Positions 1-8,903 of a stretch of DNA of 64,000 bases are shown here, piece by piece. A program made the position numbers and the translations under genes. Positions within the stretch are counted from its first letter, which is position 1. Each line of letters begins with the position of its first letter. The stretch is taken from the NCBI GenBank assembly GCA_019135865.1, contig JAGVVD010000031.1, forward strand, positions 16,982 through 80,981, written 5' to 3'. Under the pieces are notes generated by a model. That model ran no database searches and was not told the DNA's origin. It was given only the letters and a program-made list of their open reading frames with translations. Source of the stretch: Elusimicrobiota bacterium. Lineage in GTDB: Bacteria; Elusimicrobiota; Elusimicrobia; Elusimicrobiales; UBA9959.

Positions 1-402
1 CCCCCTGAGGCGCCCGAGATGCGAGTTCAGATTCACCTGGTAGATGCTGACTTCCTGGGCGGAACCGGGCGCGAGCCTGGAGACGCGGGTCTCGCTGATG
101 TGGAAAGGCACCGCCCAGAAACCTTTCCCGCTCCCGGAAGAGATGGAGATGGAGAAGTCGTAACGCAGGACCAGTCCTTCGACCGGTCTGGAGGAATTGT
201 TTGATATGGCGAGACGGACCCTGGGCCTGCCGGCGAGCACGCCCGACTGCGAGAGCTGCAGGGACGCGACGTCGCGGTAGGGGAGCCGTTTCTGGCCCGC
301 GGCGGCCGAAAGCTGCCAGGCGGCGCCCGAGACGCGGGGCTGGGCGTAGGACGCGGGAACCGCGAAGACCAGCAGGAGGGCCAGATTAACGGCCAGCCTC
401 AT
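1..402 (-). CDS. Secreted protein of unknown function, C-terminus beyond the window edge
   Basis: The reading frame opens at the ATG at 402-400 and stays open to the window edge, so about 134 N-terminal residues are visible. Residues 1-20 form a clear Sec signal peptide: a short basic start, the hydrophobic run LALLLVFAVPA, and a likely cleavage after SYA. The mature part is rich in Ser, Arg and beta-type segments. I recognise no family; it could be a secreted or periplasmic domain with a beta-sandwich fold. Its start codon overlaps the stop of the upstream CheC/CheX-like gene (ATGA), so it is probably the third gene of an operon with that gene and a receiver-domain gene. The function is unknown. 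Confidence 0.7.
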   Translation of the reverse strand, partial: MRLAVNLALLLVFAVPASYAQPRVSGAAWQLSAAAGQKRLPYRDVASLQLSQSGVLAGRPRVRLAISNNSSRPVEGLVLRYDFSISISSGSGKGFWAVPFHISETRVSRLAPGSAQEVSIYQVNLNSHLGRLRG

Positions 403-995
403 GAAGCCCCGCCGGTAGGGAAAAGCCTGTAAAACAGCGCTTTTTCCATGGCCAGCAGCACCGAGCACTCGGCCTCGCCGTCCTTGCAGGAGAGGGTGAG
501 GCGCAGTCTGGCCGCCGCGTCCCCCCGGGTTACCCCCGGCGAGCCGCGGAAAGCCGTGTCGATGATGTCCAGTCCCCCCTGTATGCAGTGCGGTACCGAG
601 GGGAGCATCACCTCCCCGACCCGCGCCGAGATGACCGAGAGGAACGAATTGAACAGGATATTCCCGACCTCCGAGACCAGCAGTTCCTCCGCCTTGTTCA
701 TGGAGCTCATCTTGACGAAGGAATAACCGAGGAAGCACCGGGAAACGGCTTCCACGTCGCGGGCCCGGAAAGTCAGGAGCGCGCGCAGGGAACCGGGGCC
801 GGCGACGGTGAAGATCACGCCGGCGCCGGGCTCCTCGCCGGGAGCCCGCAGCGCTTCGGAATTCACCGCGGCCTCGATATCCTTTATCGTCCAGCTGCCG
901 GAAGAGATCCTCGAGAGCTTGGCCACCGACCGCGTCACCGCCTCCGACGCGAGCTCGTGCCAGGCGTCCGTCGCCGTATTTTTTTCCTTTCTCAT
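399..995 (-). CDS. CheC/CheX-like chemotaxis phosphatase family protein
   Basis: 198 aa. The stretch SEVGNILFNS (residues 108-117) followed by a proline at 135 matches the ExxN-x22-P signature of CheC/CheX/FliY phosphatases (E109, N112, P135), which remove phosphate from CheY-like receivers. Only one copy of the motif is visible, whereas classical CheC carries two, so it is closer to CheX or to a single-site CheC relative. The usual acidic or Ser residue four positions before the Glu is Leu here, so activity is not certain. It is joined by ATGA overlaps to a stand-alone receiver gene upstream and to a secreted-protein gene downstream. That context supports a receiver-phosphatase pair in one signalling operon. 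No other chemotaxis gene is in the window. Confidence 0.72.
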   Translation of the reverse strand: MRKEKNTATDAWHELASEAVTRSVAKLSRISSGSWTIKDIEAAVNSEALRAPGEEPGAGVIFTVAGPGSLRALLTFRARDVEAVSRCFLGYSFVKMSSMNKAEELLVSEVGNILFNSFLSVISARVGEVMLPSVPHCIQGGLDIIDTAFRGSPGVTRGDAAARLRLTLSCKDGEAECSVLLAMEKALFYRLFPTGGAS

Positions 996-1351
996 ACTTT
1001 GACCACCGTCTCGATGAAAGTCTTCAGTTCGGACATCGTAAAAGGCTTGCGCAGCACTCCCGCGCCGCCCAGTTCGCGTATCCTGGCGTCCACGCCCGCC
1101 TGGTCCACCGCCGTGACCACGGCCGCCTTCGTGGCGGGGAACTCCCCCCGCAGCGCGGCCAGCAGTTCCAGCCCGTCCCGGCCCGGCATGACCAGGTCCA
1201 CGAAGACCAGGTCGGGAGCCGACTTCCTGCAGGCGGCCAGGGCCGTCTCGTAATCCTGGGCCGGCTCGGGCACTTCGTGACCCAGGCTTTCGAGAGCGGT
1301 CCTGAGGATGACGGCCGCCAGCAGGTTATCGTCCACCACCAGTATCTTCAT
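992..1351 (-). CDS. Stand-alone response regulator receiver domain (CheY-like)
   Basis: 119 aa, the length of a single receiver domain with no output domain. The acidic pocket is D7/D8, the phospho-acceptor is D52 in VFVDLVMPGRDG, the switch Thr is T80 and the conserved Lys is K102 in RKPF, so all catalytic positions are present. Its stop overlaps the start of the CheC/CheX-like gene (ATGA), making that protein the obvious candidate phosphatase for this receiver. No sensor kinase lies nearby, so the kinase must be elsewhere. The partner could be a motor, a pilus system or another signalling protein; the sequence does not say which. Confidence 0.93.
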   Translation of the reverse strand: MKILVVDDNLLAAVILRTALESLGHEVPEPAQDYETALAACRKSAPDLVFVDLVMPGRDGLELLAALRGEFPATKAAVVTAVDQAGVDARIRELGGAGVLRKPFTMSELKTFIETVVKV

Positions 1352-1373
1352 ACCCCCCCCTCCGGACCGCGGC

Positions 1374-2579
1374 TCAGGCCTTCACGGCGGTCCTGCGGAC
1401 CGCGCGGCCGCCCAGCGCCCGGCGCTTGAGCGCGGCCGCCTTGTCGGTCCTCTCCCAGGAGAACTTCGCGTCCATGCGCCCGAAATGCCCGTAGGCCGCG
1501 GTCCGCCTGAATATCGGCGCGCGCAGGCCCAGGGTCCTTATGATGCCCTTGGGAGTGAAGTCGAACACCTTCATCGCGATCTCCGAGAGTTTCGAATCGT
1601 CGACGAGGCCGGTGCCGTGGGTGTCCACGTAGAGGCCGACGGGCTCGGCCACGCCGATGGCGTAGGCCACCTGCACGGTGCACTCGCGGGCCAGGCCGGC
1701 GGCCACGATGTTCTTGGCCGCGTAGCGGGCCATGTAGGCCGCCGAGCGGTCGACCTTGGTCGGGTCCTTGCCGGAGAAGGCGCCGCCGCCGTGCGGGGCC
1801 ACGCCGCCATAGGTATCCACGATGATCTTGCGGCCGGTGACGCCGGCGTCGCTCTGCGGGCCGCCGACCACGAACTTGCCGGTCGGGTTGATGAGGAACC
1901 GGGTGTTCTTGTCGATCAGTTTTTTGTCTATCACCGGCAGGATCACGTTCTCGACGATCTCGCGCCGGGACTTCTCGGTTATCTGATGGCCCGTCGAGTC
2001 CAGGATGTCCTCGGTGTGCTGGGAGGAGATCACGACGGTGTCCACGCGCACGGGACGGCCGTCGAAGTACTCGACCGTGACCTGCGACTTGCCGTCGGGG
2101 CCCAGGTAGGGCAGGACCTTCTTCTTGCGGACCTCGGCCAGGCGCATGGAAAGTTTCTGCGCCAGCGTCAGCGAGAGCGGCATCAGCTCGTGGGTCTCGT
2201 CGCAGGCGTAACCCACCATCATGCCCTGGTCGCCGGCGCCGCCGGTGTCCACGCCCTGGGCGATGTCGGGGCTCTGGCGGCCTATCACGTTGAGCACCGC
2301 GCAGGTCTCGTAGTTGAAGCCGTACTTGGCGTGGGTATAACCGATGTCCTTCACGACCGAGCGGACCAGCGAGTCCACGTCGACGTAGGTCCTGGTCGTG
2401 ATCTCGCCGCCCACCACGACCATGCCGCGGGTGATGAAGGTCTCGCAGGCCACGCGGCCCGCGGGGTCCTTGCGCATTATCTCGTCGAGCACCGCGTCCG
2501 AGATCTGGTCGCAGACCTTGTCCGGGTGACCCTCGGTCACCGACTCCGAAGTAACGTACCTCTTTCCCTTGTAGTTCAT
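1374..2579 (-). CDS. metK: S-adenosylmethionine synthetase
   Basis: 401 aa, normal for bacterial MetK, which makes S-adenosylmethionine from methionine and ATP in the cytoplasm. The N-terminus has the family signature [20 protein letters not shown], then [16 protein letters not shown] and the P-loop-like [16 protein letters not shown], with the C-terminal [10 protein letters not shown] segment. The start at 2579 is backed by AAAGGAG about ten bases upstream. The gene lies 23 bases upstream of the receiver gene and about 100 bases downstream of the phosphohexomutase gene, with two GC-rich hairpins in that gap. No recognised SAM riboswitch core was found. Identification is secure from conservation along the full length. 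Confidence 0.97.
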   Translation of the reverse strand: MNYKGKRYVTSESVTEGHPDKVCDQISDAVLDEIMRKDPAGRVACETFITRGMVVVGGEITTRTYVDVDSLVRSVVKDIGYTHAKYGFNYETCAVLNVIGRQSPDIAQGVDTGGAGDQGMMVGYACDETHELMPLSLTLAQKLSMRLAEVRKKKVLPYLGPDGKSQVTVEYFDGRPVRVDTVVISSQHTEDILDSTGHQITEKSRREIVENVILPVIDKKLIDKNTRFLINPTGKFVVGGPQSDAGVTGRKIIVDTYGGVAPHGGGAFSGKDPTKVDRSAAYMARYAAKNIVAAGLARECTVQVAYAIGVAEPVGLYVDTHGTGLVDDSKLSEIAMKVFDFTPKGIIRTLGLRAPIFRRTAAYGHFGRMDAKFSWERTDKAAALKRRALGGRAVRRTAVKA

Positions 2580-2621
2580 CTCTTCTTTTCTCCTTTAAGT
2601 CCGCCCCGTTAGAGGCCCGTC

Positions 2622-2662
2622 CCCGCCTTCCGGCGGGCGGCTGAGGCCGCCCCTCGGCGGCC
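2622..2662 (-). other. Two GC-rich hairpins in the pgm-metK gap
   Basis: Two perfect 6-bp stems lie side by side: CCCGCC/GGCGGG at 2622-2637 with a TTCC loop (GGAA when read on the minus strand) and GCCGCC/GGCGGC at 2647-2662 with a CCTC loop. They fall in the leader region of metK. No T-tract follows, so they are not standard terminators. They could be an attenuating leader structure or simply GC-rich spacer. Confidence 0.35.
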
Positions 2663-2678
2663 CGGCAACGGTCAGCGG

Positions 2679-4094
2679 TTATTTCCCCTCGACCAATCCC
2701 TTGGCGAAGGCCAAAAGCTTCTTGACGCCGTCGGCGGAAGGCGCCTCGGCGTAGGTGCGCAGCAGCGGCTCGGTGCCCGAGGGCCGCATCAGCAGCCAGC
2801 TGTCGTCCTCCAGGACTATCTTGAGGCCGTCGAGCGTGACCGCGTCCTGGATCTTCTTCCCGATGACGGTCTTGGGCAGCTTCTTCTTGAGCTTCACGGC
2901 GAAGGAGTGCTTGTTCGGGATGGCCTTCTCCAGCTTGAAATCCACGCGTTCGAAATGGGAGGTCCCGTACTTCTTCTCGATGTCCCTGTAGAGCTCGGTA
3001 ATGGTCTTGCCCGTTTTCGCCGTCATCTCGGCGAAGGCCAGCGCGGTCAGCACGCCGTCGCGCTCGGGAAGACTGCCCTTCCAGGCGTAGCCGCCGGATT
3101 CCTCCACGCCGAAGGACACGTCCTCGGAGATCATCTTCTCGGCTATGTACTTGAAGCCGACCGGGACCTCCTCGAACTGCAGGTTATGGGCCCGCGCGAT
3201 GCGCTTGGTCAGGTAGCCCATCGACACGGCCTGGATGACCTTGCCCTTGAGCTTGTCGCGCTGGATGAGGTACTCGAGCAGCATCGGCGCGATCTGGCAG
3301 GGGGTCATGTAGACGCCCTTGTCGCTGACCAGGGCGAAGCGGTCGGCGTCGCCGTCGAGGGCCACGCCCAGCCGGGCCTTCTTCTCCTTCACGGTCTTCA
3401 CCAGGAGCTGGAGATTCGACTCCACCGGTTCCGGGGAATGTATGCCGGGGAAGAGCGGGTCGCGCTCCTCGTGCAGGCGGACGACGTTCTTCGCGGAGAA
3501 GACGTCGGCGGCCAGTTCAGCGCCGCAGCCGTACATGAAATCCACGACGACCGGCCCCTTCACTTTCTCGAAAATCTTCGCGTAGGGCAGCCGGGAGTTC
3601 AGGTAGGAAAGATAGTCCTTCATGAAGGGCCGTTTCGGCACGCCGGCGGACTTCACCTTGTGGGGAGAAGCCTTGAAGATATAGGTCTCGAGCTCCGCCG
3701 TGGCCGTGGGCGGGGCCGAGCGCCCGCCCTGCTTGAGTTTCACGCCGTTGTAGAAATACTTGTTATGGCTGGCGGTTATCATGATGCCGTAGTCGAACTT
3801 GCCGGAGGTGAGGAAGCTGACGGCCGGCGTCGGCAGCGGCGAGTCGGACAGCGTGCAGTCCACGCCCTGCGAGGCCAGCACGTCGCCGAACACCTCGGCG
3901 AACCGGTCGGACATGAAGCGGCGGTCGTAGCCTATGACCACCCTGGGCTTCTCGCTGGTCCGCATGTACTTATAGGCGAGGAAATCGCTGAAACCCTGCG
4001 CTATCCTGCGCAGGGCGTCGAACGTGAAGTCCCTGGAGATCACTCCCCTGAAGCCGTCCGTTCCGAAAGAGATGTTGTGGGAATTGGCGCTCAT
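2679..4094 (-). CDS. Phosphoglucomutase/phosphomannomutase (alpha-D-phosphohexomutase family)
   Basis: 471 aa. All four hallmark sites of the family are visible in order: the phosphoserine loop TASHNKYFYNG (S109), the Mg-binding loop DGDADR (247-252), the sugar-specificity loop GVEESGGYAWKGS (about 320-335) and the phosphate-binding loop RPSGTEPLLRT near the C-terminus. The enzyme interconverts hexose 1- and 6-phosphates, feeding glycogen, trehalose or envelope sugar synthesis. The sequence does not separate glucose from mannose specificity; the GVEESGG loop is of the glucomutase-like kind. It lies downstream of the glycerate kinase gene and upstream of metK on the same strand. The start at 4094 follows AGCGAACA with no strong Shine-Dalgarno sequence. 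Confidence 0.9.
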   Translation of the reverse strand: MSANSHNISFGTDGFRGVISRDFTFDALRRIAQGFSDFLAYKYMRTSEKPRVVIGYDRRFMSDRFAEVFGDVLASQGVDCTLSDSPLPTPAVSFLTSGKFDYGIMITASHNKYFYNGVKLKQGGRSAPPTATAELETYIFKASPHKVKSAGVPKRPFMKDYLSYLNSRLPYAKIFEKVKGPVVVDFMYGCGAELAADVFSAKNVVRLHEERDPLFPGIHSPEPVESNLQLLVKTVKEKKARLGVALDGDADRFALVSDKGVYMTPCQIAPMLLEYLIQRDKLKGKVIQAVSMGYLTKRIARAHNLQFEEVPVGFKYIAEKMISEDVSFGVEESGGYAWKGSLPERDGVLTALAFAEMTAKTGKTITELYRDIEKKYGTSHFERVDFKLEKAIPNKHSFAVKLKKKLPKTVIGKKIQDAVTLDGLKIVLEDDSWLLMRPSGTEPLLRTYAEAPSADGVKKLLAFAKGLVEGK

Positions 4095-4106
4095 TGTTCG
4101 CTCCGG

Positions 4107-4134
4107 CCGGTCCCCGCCCTGGCGGAAGGACCGG
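4107..4134 (-). other. Hairpin upstream of the phosphohexomutase start
   Basis: CCGGTCC/GGACCGG arms (4107-4113 and 4128-4134) enclose an inner CCGCC/GGCGG stem. It lies 13 bases upstream of the mutase ATG on the minus strand. The only T-tract (TTTT) follows on the plus strand, so a terminator role for the minus-strand glycerate kinase gene is not supported. Confidence 0.3.
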
Positions 4135-4176
4135 TTTTGATAATCAAGGTGTATATATTAATAAATAAAGGCGGAG

Positions 4177-5310
4177 CTAGTCCACGGCGGCGCCTATCTC
4201 GCGCGCCGCCGCCGCCGCGGCTTTCCCGAGCAGGCCGCCGCAGCGCCGGGAGGTGTCGAGACCGGGAAAAAGACGGGACAGCGGATAAACCTTCCTGACC
4301 CCCAGTTCCCGCAGGTCGCGGAGCGGCAGCGGTTCGTACTGCCCGCAGAAGACGAAGACAGGCTTGCCCGCGGCCGCGGCCAGCCGCGCCGCGGCCGCGG
4401 GGGCCTTGCCGTAGAGGGTCTGCCGGTCGAAACGTCCCTCGCCGGTGACCAGCGCGCCGCAGGAGGCCAGGGCGCGGGCGAAACCGGAATTCTCCAGCAC
4501 CCAGGCCGCGCCGTCGATGAGCTTGGCGCCGAAAAGCGCGGCCAGCCCGGCGCCGAGCCCGCCCGCCGCGGCGCCGCGGGGCAGGACGGCGGCGTCCACT
4601 CCCAGCAGCGGCCGGGCCGCGCGGGCCCAGCGCGCCAGGGCCTTCTCCATCTCCCTCACCTGCGCGGGGGAGGCCCCTTTCTGCGGCCCGTAGACCCGGG
4701 CCGAGCCCTCCGGCCCGCAGAGCGGATTGATCACGTCCGCCAGCCCCGTTATCCGCACGCCGCGGAAGAGCCCGGCGCCGGGGCCCGCCTCTATGCGCGC
4801 GAGCGCCGCCAGCCCGGCGGCACCGTCGGGGACGGGCCGGCCCCCGGCGTCCAGCAGCCTGAAGCCGCAGGCGGCCGCGCAGCCGGCGCCGGCGTCGTTC
4901 GAGGCGCTGCCGCCGAGCCCGACGAAGATCTCGCGCGCGCCCGCCAGCGCCGCGGCCCGCATCAGTTCCCCTACGCCGCGGGTCGTCGCGCGCATCGGGT
5001 CCTTCCGCCGGCCGCCCAGCCGCCGCAGGCCGGCGGCCTCCGACATCTCTATCACGGCGCGGCGGCCCGGCAGCATCAGGAAGCGGGCGGAGACCGGCGA
5101 ACCCAGCGGCCCGGCCACGCGCCGGCGCAGGAAAGTCCCGCCGCGGCAGTCCCGGATCACCTCCGCCAGCCCGTCCCCCCCGTCGGCTATGCCGGGGAAG
5201 GCGCGCGCGCCGGCCGCGCCGCCCCGGCGGAGGCCCACGGCCAGCGCGCGCGAGGCCGCGGCGGCGGTAAGCGTGCCCTTGAAGGCGTTGCAGGCGCAGA
5301 GTATTTTCAT
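4177..5310 (-). CDS. Glycerate kinase (GarK/GlxK family)
   Basis: 377 aa, the usual length for the type-I glycerate 2-kinase family, which phosphorylates D-glycerate to 2-phosphoglycerate using ATP. Family signatures are the N-terminal ACNAFKGTLTA, GIADGGDGLAEV (about 43-54), and the glycine-rich GLGGSASNDAGAG in the middle, followed by TGEGRFDRQTLYGKAP. The protein is very rich in Ala, Gly and Arg, in line with the local high GC. It is transcribed away from the radical SAM gene, from which it is separated by only 32 bases that must hold both promoters. The enzyme would link glycerate to lower glycolysis. Which regiospecificity it has cannot be read from the sequence. Confidence 0.9.
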   Translation of the reverse strand: MKILCACNAFKGTLTAAAASRALAVGLRRGGAAGARAFPGIADGGDGLAEVIRDCRGGTFLRRRVAGPLGSPVSARFLMLPGRRAVIEMSEAAGLRRLGGRRKDPMRATTRGVGELMRAAALAGAREIFVGLGGSASNDAGAGCAAACGFRLLDAGGRPVPDGAAGLAALARIEAGPGAGLFRGVRITGLADVINPLCGPEGSARVYGPQKGASPAQVREMEKALARWARAARPLLGVDAAVLPRGAAAGGLGAGLAALFGAKLIDGAAWVLENSGFARALASCGALVTGEGRFDRQTLYGKAPAAAARLAAAAGKPVFVFCGQYEPLPLRDLRELGVRKVYPLSRLFPGLDTSRRCGGLLGKAAAAAAREIGAAVD

Positions 5311-5342
5311 AAAGACCTGATACCATATGATAAAATAATCCG

Positions 5343-5999
5343 ATGGAGAAGACCAAGCCGGCGATAGTCTACCGCTACGGCCGGGGGGCTTACGTCAACC
5401 TGACCAACCGCTGCCCGACCGCCTGCTCTTTCTGCATAAAAAGGCGCTGGGAGATGGATTACAGGGGCAACAACCTGGATCTCGGCGGGGCGGAGCCTTC
5501 GCCGGCGGAGATCTCCGCCGCGCTGGCGCGCGAATACGCGGCGGCGCCTTTCTCGGAACTGGTCTTCTGCGGCTACGGCGAGCCCACGATGCGGTTCGGG
5601 GAACTGAAGGAGCTCTGCCGCCTCCTGCGCGCAGGCGCGGTCCAGGGCGTCCCCGCCGGACTGCGCGTGCGTCTCAACACCAACGGCCTCGCCGGCCTGA
5701 TCACCGGCCGCGACGCGGCCGCCGAACTGTCCGGCCTGGTGGATTCCGTCCACGTCAGTCTCAACACGCCGGACCCCGCGGCGTGGCTGGAAATCATGCG
5801 GCCCGCGCCGCAGTACGCGGAAAAGGGCTTCGAGAGCGTCCTGGCCTTCGTCCGCTCCGCTTCGTCCGTCATGAAAGAGACCATGGTCACGGCGGTGGAG
5901 CTGCCGGGCCTGGACAAAGGGCGTTTCGCGGCCCTGGCCCGGGAACTGGGCGCCGAACCCAGGTTCAGGCCCGTGCTGGAGGAAGAAAATGGCGGTTGA
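5343..5999 (+). CDS. Radical SAM protein of the TatD-linked type
   Basis: 218 aa. The 4Fe-4S/SAM motif is CPTACSFC (C24, C28, C31), preceded by VNLTNR as in the TatD-associated radical SAM proteins, and GYGEPTMRF follows as the SAM-binding GGE-like motif. The substrate is unknown in that family. The protein is short, with a core barrel and no extra Fe-S cluster domain visible. No tatD gene is next to it here. It starts a plus-strand cluster and its end overlaps the start of the CBM48 protein by 11 bases, implying coupled translation. The family call is good; the reaction is not known. Confidence 0.82.
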   Translation: MEKTKPAIVYRYGRGAYVNLTNRCPTACSFCIKRRWEMDYRGNNLDLGGAEPSPAEISAALAREYAAAPFSELVFCGYGEPTMRFGELKELCRLLRAGAVQGVPAGLRVRLNTNGLAGLITGRDAAAELSGLVDSVHVSLNTPDPAAWLEIMRPAPQYAEKGFESVLAFVRSASSVMKETMVTAVELPGLDKGRFAALARELGAEPRFRPVLEEENGG

Positions 6000-6447
6000 A
6001 AAACGCATAGTGCTCATCTGGGTGTCGGCGATCGCCCTGCTGCTGATAAGCGTGCCGAGCGTCATCTTCCACAAGGCCGTCAGCAGGTATTTCGGTTTCC
6101 TCGGCGGCTGGGAGACCGGCCTCATCAAACCTTCCCGGCCCTCCGCGATGCCGCCCATGCGCAAAGGCGCCGCCGCCCTCAACCCCCAGCCGGAACTGCG
6201 CTTCGTGAAATTCTCGCTGAAGGCGCCCAAGGCCTCCGAGGTCAGGCTGGTCGGCGACTTCAACAAATGGGACCCGGCGGCGCTGAGCCTGGTGAAGAAG
6301 AACGGCGGCTGGGAGACCATCATACCGCTGCCGCCCGGCGAATACCGGTACGCCTACATCGTCGACGGGGACCGGGCGCCGGACCCGGACGCCTCCGGGA
6401 CGGCCGACCGGCAGGGGGAGCGCGTATCCGTACGGAGGGTCAAATGA
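5989..6447 (+). CDS. Membrane-anchored CBM48/AMPK-type glycogen-binding domain protein
   Basis: 152 aa. Residues 8-26 form one transmembrane segment or uncleaved anchor. Residues about 65-145 fold as a CBM48/AMPK-beta carbohydrate-binding domain, shown by VRLVGDFNKWDP (85-96), the GGWETIIPLPPGEYRYAYIVDG region and the closing PDP. There is no catalytic domain. Such modules bind alpha-glucans such as glycogen. The gene overlaps the radical SAM gene by 11 bases and the next secreted protein by ATGA, so the three are probably co-translated. I infer a role in placing an alpha-glucan-active partner at the membrane, in keeping with the trehalose/glycogen genes on the other strand nearby. Confidence 0.85.
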   Translation: MAVEKRIVLIWVSAIALLLISVPSVIFHKAVSRYFGFLGGWETGLIKPSRPSAMPPMRKGAAALNPQPELRFVKFSLKAPKASEVRLVGDFNKWDPAALSLVKKNGGWETIIPLPPGEYRYAYIVDGDRAPDPDASGTADRQGERVSVRRVK

Positions 6448-8126
6448 GGCGGACCGCCGCGCTCCTCTGCTTCCTGCTGGCGGCCGCCGCTCCGCGCGCC
6501 CTGGCCGGCACCGCGCTGCTCTGGCTGCCCCACGCCGAGGAGGACCTGGCCCCGGTCCTGGAAGTTCTCGAACGCGATACCGCGCTGAAGCTCACGCTGG
6601 CCCTCGAATCCCAGCCTTCCGGCGCCGTCCTGGAAAGACTGCGCGCGCTGCTCGCCGCGGGCAGGGTGGAACTGGCGCTCCGCGCTCCCGAGGCGCCGCC
6701 GCTGTTCCTCCTTTATTACCCGGACGACGCCGCCTCTTCCTGGAGCGGGAAAAGCGGCCGGCACCGGAACAACCCCTATTTCTTCGCCCTGCGGCTCATG
6801 GACGCCGGCAAAAGACTCCCGCTCTACGCCGAATACCCGCCGAAGGGCCTGGCCTCGCCGCCGGGCGGCATGGCCGAAGGCGCCCAGCCCGCCCTGCGCT
6901 CGCTCGGCCTCGCCTGGGCCGCCGGCGGCCCGCCGGCCTCCACGGATACGGCCCGTCTCCTTTCCGGGGGAGGCGTCGTCGCGGCCGCTTTCGAGCTGCT
7001 TTCCTCCACCGAGCCGGGCTCGCCCGGCTACCGACCCACCGCCGGCTGCTTCACGGCTCCCTGCTTCTTCGTCATAGACGGCTCGGCGCGGCCGCCGGCG
7101 CCCGCGGGCGCGGGCCTCGTCGATTACTGGCTGCCCGTGGCGGCGCCCGGCATGACCGTCTCGGAACTGCTGGCCTCCACCGCGGCGGCCGCGACGGACG
7201 CTCTCTCTCTGCCTCCCTGGACCGCCGGCTATGACCGCTGGGCGGGTTCGCCCCGCCAGGCCGGGGCTCTATCGGCCCTGTCCGGCCTGCGCGACACCAT
7301 GACCCTTTACATGAACGAGCGCCCCGGCGAGAAAAAACTCGCGGCCGTAATGCAGGCCTATTTTTCCACCGGGGGAGGGGAGCAGCTGGCCGGACTGGCG
7401 GAACCCGACGAGGAGGTCCGCCGCGCGGCCGAGACCGGGTTCCAGGACCGGGCCGCCGACGTCTACCGCCTGATGGACAAGAGCCTGCCGCGCTGGATCT
7501 TCGACCCGCTGGAGAAACTCTCGCCGGAAGAGGACGGTACCGCCGCCTTCGCTTCGAGAAGGGAGGGCTCCTCTCTCGTGCTGGACAACGGCGCCGGGAA
7601 ACCGAAGCTGCCGGGCGCCGCGCCGGCCCTTCCCGGCGGCCTGGACCCGGCGGAGGCCCTCAGGCTCAAGTCCCTCTCGGTGTCCTGGGACGGGGACCTC
7701 GTCTCTTTCACCTTCACGACCGGGGCCGGCCCGGAGAAAGGCGTGGTAGAAGGGGTTACGGCGGAGCTTTATATCGATATCAACAAGCGCCAGCGCGCCG
7801 GCAGGACCGAACTGCTGACGGCCGCGGCCCCGCGGCTCTATCCCGAGGACGCCTGGGAATACTCGCTCAGGGTCGACGGGGAAAAGGCCGAGTTCTTCAC
7901 CGCCGCCCGGCGGCGGGCCGCGGAGGAGCTCGACGCCGAGACGAAGCCCGGCGGCAGGGTGACGGTCCGGGTCCCCCGCCGGCTGCTGGCCGGGAACCCC
8001 GAACGCTGGGGCTACGCCGCCCTTCTTTTCTACGGCGCCGCCGGTTCGCCGCCCGTTCTGACGGACGCGCTCTGCGCGGAGAACAGCGGCGGCTACGTCC
8101 ACGCAGCCAGGCACGGGGCGAAGTAA
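6444..8126 (+). CDS. Secreted protein with glucodextranase-C-like (DOMON-type) C-terminal domain
   Basis: 560 aa counted from the ATG at 6444, chosen because it overlaps the previous stop (ATGA) and opens with a signal peptide (RRTAALLCFLLAAAAPRALA); the open frame runs further upstream but overlaps the CBM48 gene. The N-terminal half (about 22-260) has a pattern of hydrophobic strands, starting TALLWLPHAEEDLAPVLE, that could be a much diverged GH57 or deacetylase-like barrel; I see no convincing catalytic residues. The C-terminal part (about 405-555) contains YIDINKRQRAGRTELL and a final beta-rich stretch like the C-terminal domain of glucodextranase and bacterial amylopullulanases. It is likely a periplasmic or exported glucan-binding or glucan-cleaving protein. 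The catalytic role is uncertain. Confidence 0.6.
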   Translation: MRRTAALLCFLLAAAAPRALAGTALLWLPHAEEDLAPVLEVLERDTALKLTLALESQPSGAVLERLRALLAAGRVELALRAPEAPPLFLLYYPDDAASSWSGKSGRHRNNPYFFALRLMDAGKRLPLYAEYPPKGLASPPGGMAEGAQPALRSLGLAWAAGGPPASTDTARLLSGGGVVAAAFELLSSTEPGSPGYRPTAGCFTAPCFFVIDGSARPPAPAGAGLVDYWLPVAAPGMTVSELLASTAAAATDALSLPPWTAGYDRWAGSPRQAGALSALSGLRDTMTLYMNERPGEKKLAAVMQAYFSTGGGEQLAGLAEPDEEVRRAAETGFQDRAADVYRLMDKSLPRWIFDPLEKLSPEEDGTAAFASRREGSSLVLDNGAGKPKLPGAAPALPGGLDPAEALRLKSLSVSWDGDLVSFTFTTGAGPEKGVVEGVTAELYIDINKRQRAGRTELLTAAAPRLYPEDAWEYSLRVDGEKAEFFTAARRRAAEELDAETKPGGRVTVRVPRRLLAGNPERWGYAALLFYGAAGSPPVLTDALCAENSGGYVHAARHGAK

Positions 8127-8135
8127 GGGGGGAGC

Positions 8136-8894
8136 ATGGCGCGTCTAAAAGACATAGTGGCTTTCTCGGAACGGGAACTGCGTTCCTCCTCCTTCAGGGA
8201 CGCCTCGCTCAACGGCCTGCAGGTGGAAGGAAGGCCGGAGGTGCGCGGGCTGGCGCTCGGCGTTTCCGCCTCGCTGGAGTTCCTACGGCGGGCGGCGGAG
8301 GCCGGGGCCGACCTGGCGATAGTCCACCACGGTCTTTTCTGGAAAGGACACCCGGAACCGGTGACGGGCCCGCTCAAAAAGAAGCTGGCGCTGCTGCTGG
8401 AGAACGGCATGAGCCTGGCCGCCTGGCATCTCCCGCTCGACGCCCATCCCCGGCTGGGCAACAACGCGGCCCTGCTGCGCCTGCTCGGCGCGGGGGGCCT
8501 CCGCCCTTTCGGCTCGTATGACGGCCAGACCATCGGTCTCTCGGGAACGCTCCGGCGGCCGCTCTCCCCCGCGAAGGCCGCGGCGCTGCTGGCCGCCGGC
8601 CTGGGCGCGAAGCCGCTGCTCTTCCCCTACGGCCCCAAGAAAATACGCCGCGTCGGCGCCGTCTCCGGCGGGGCCGCGCGCATGTTCCAGCAGGCAGCGG
8701 AGGCCGGCCTGGACCTGTTCGTCACCGGCGAGGCCGGCGAGCCCAGCCAGGAAAGCGCGCGCGAACTGGGCGTCAATTTCATATCCGCGGGACATTACAA
8801 CACGGAGAAGGAAGGGGTCAGGAACCTCGGCCGCCTGCTCGGGCGCCGCTTCCGCGTGAAGACCTTCTTCGTGGACGTCCCCAACCCCGTCTGA
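8136..8894 (+). CDS. NIF3/YbgI family dinuclear-metal protein
   Basis: 252 aa, typical for the single-domain bacterial NIF3-like (GTP cyclohydrolase 1 type 2 homologue) family. Signatures are SLNGLQVEG near residue 24, the metal-binding HHGLFWKG (H64, H65), AWHLPLDAHPRLGNN (H98, D102) and the C-terminal SAGHYNTEKEGV that gives the last His and Glu metal ligands. These proteins form ring hexamers with two metals per subunit; the cellular role is not settled. The start at 8136 follows AAGGGGGGAGC, a good ribosome-binding site. It is the last gene of the plus-strand cluster and converges with treZ, with only 9 bases between the two stops. Confidence 0.93.
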   Translation: MARLKDIVAFSERELRSSSFRDASLNGLQVEGRPEVRGLALGVSASLEFLRRAAEAGADLAIVHHGLFWKGHPEPVTGPLKKKLALLLENGMSLAAWHLPLDAHPRLGNNAALLRLLGAGGLRPFGSYDGQTIGLSGTLRRPLSPAKAAALLAAGLGAKPLLFPYGPKKIRRVGAVSGGAARMFQQAAEAGLDLFVTGEAGEPSQESARELGVNFISAGHYNTEKEGVRNLGRLLGRRFRVKTFFVDVPNPV

Positions 8895-8903
8895 AGGACC
8901 GCT

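Noticed and set aside
1308..2612. Long plus-strand ORF antisense to metK (and similar ones at 2907-4298, 9291-10610, 12074-14272, 20106-22373, 46002-47180)
   Set aside because: These are shadows of real minus-strand genes in GC-rich DNA. Their products are low-complexity, Arg/Gly/His-rich and match nothing, while the opposite strands code for conserved proteins.
2580..2678. SAM riboswitch upstream of metK
   Set aside because: The two GC-rich hairpins do not show the conserved core or kink-turn of SAM-I, the pseudoknot of SAM-II or the core of the SAH riboswitch.
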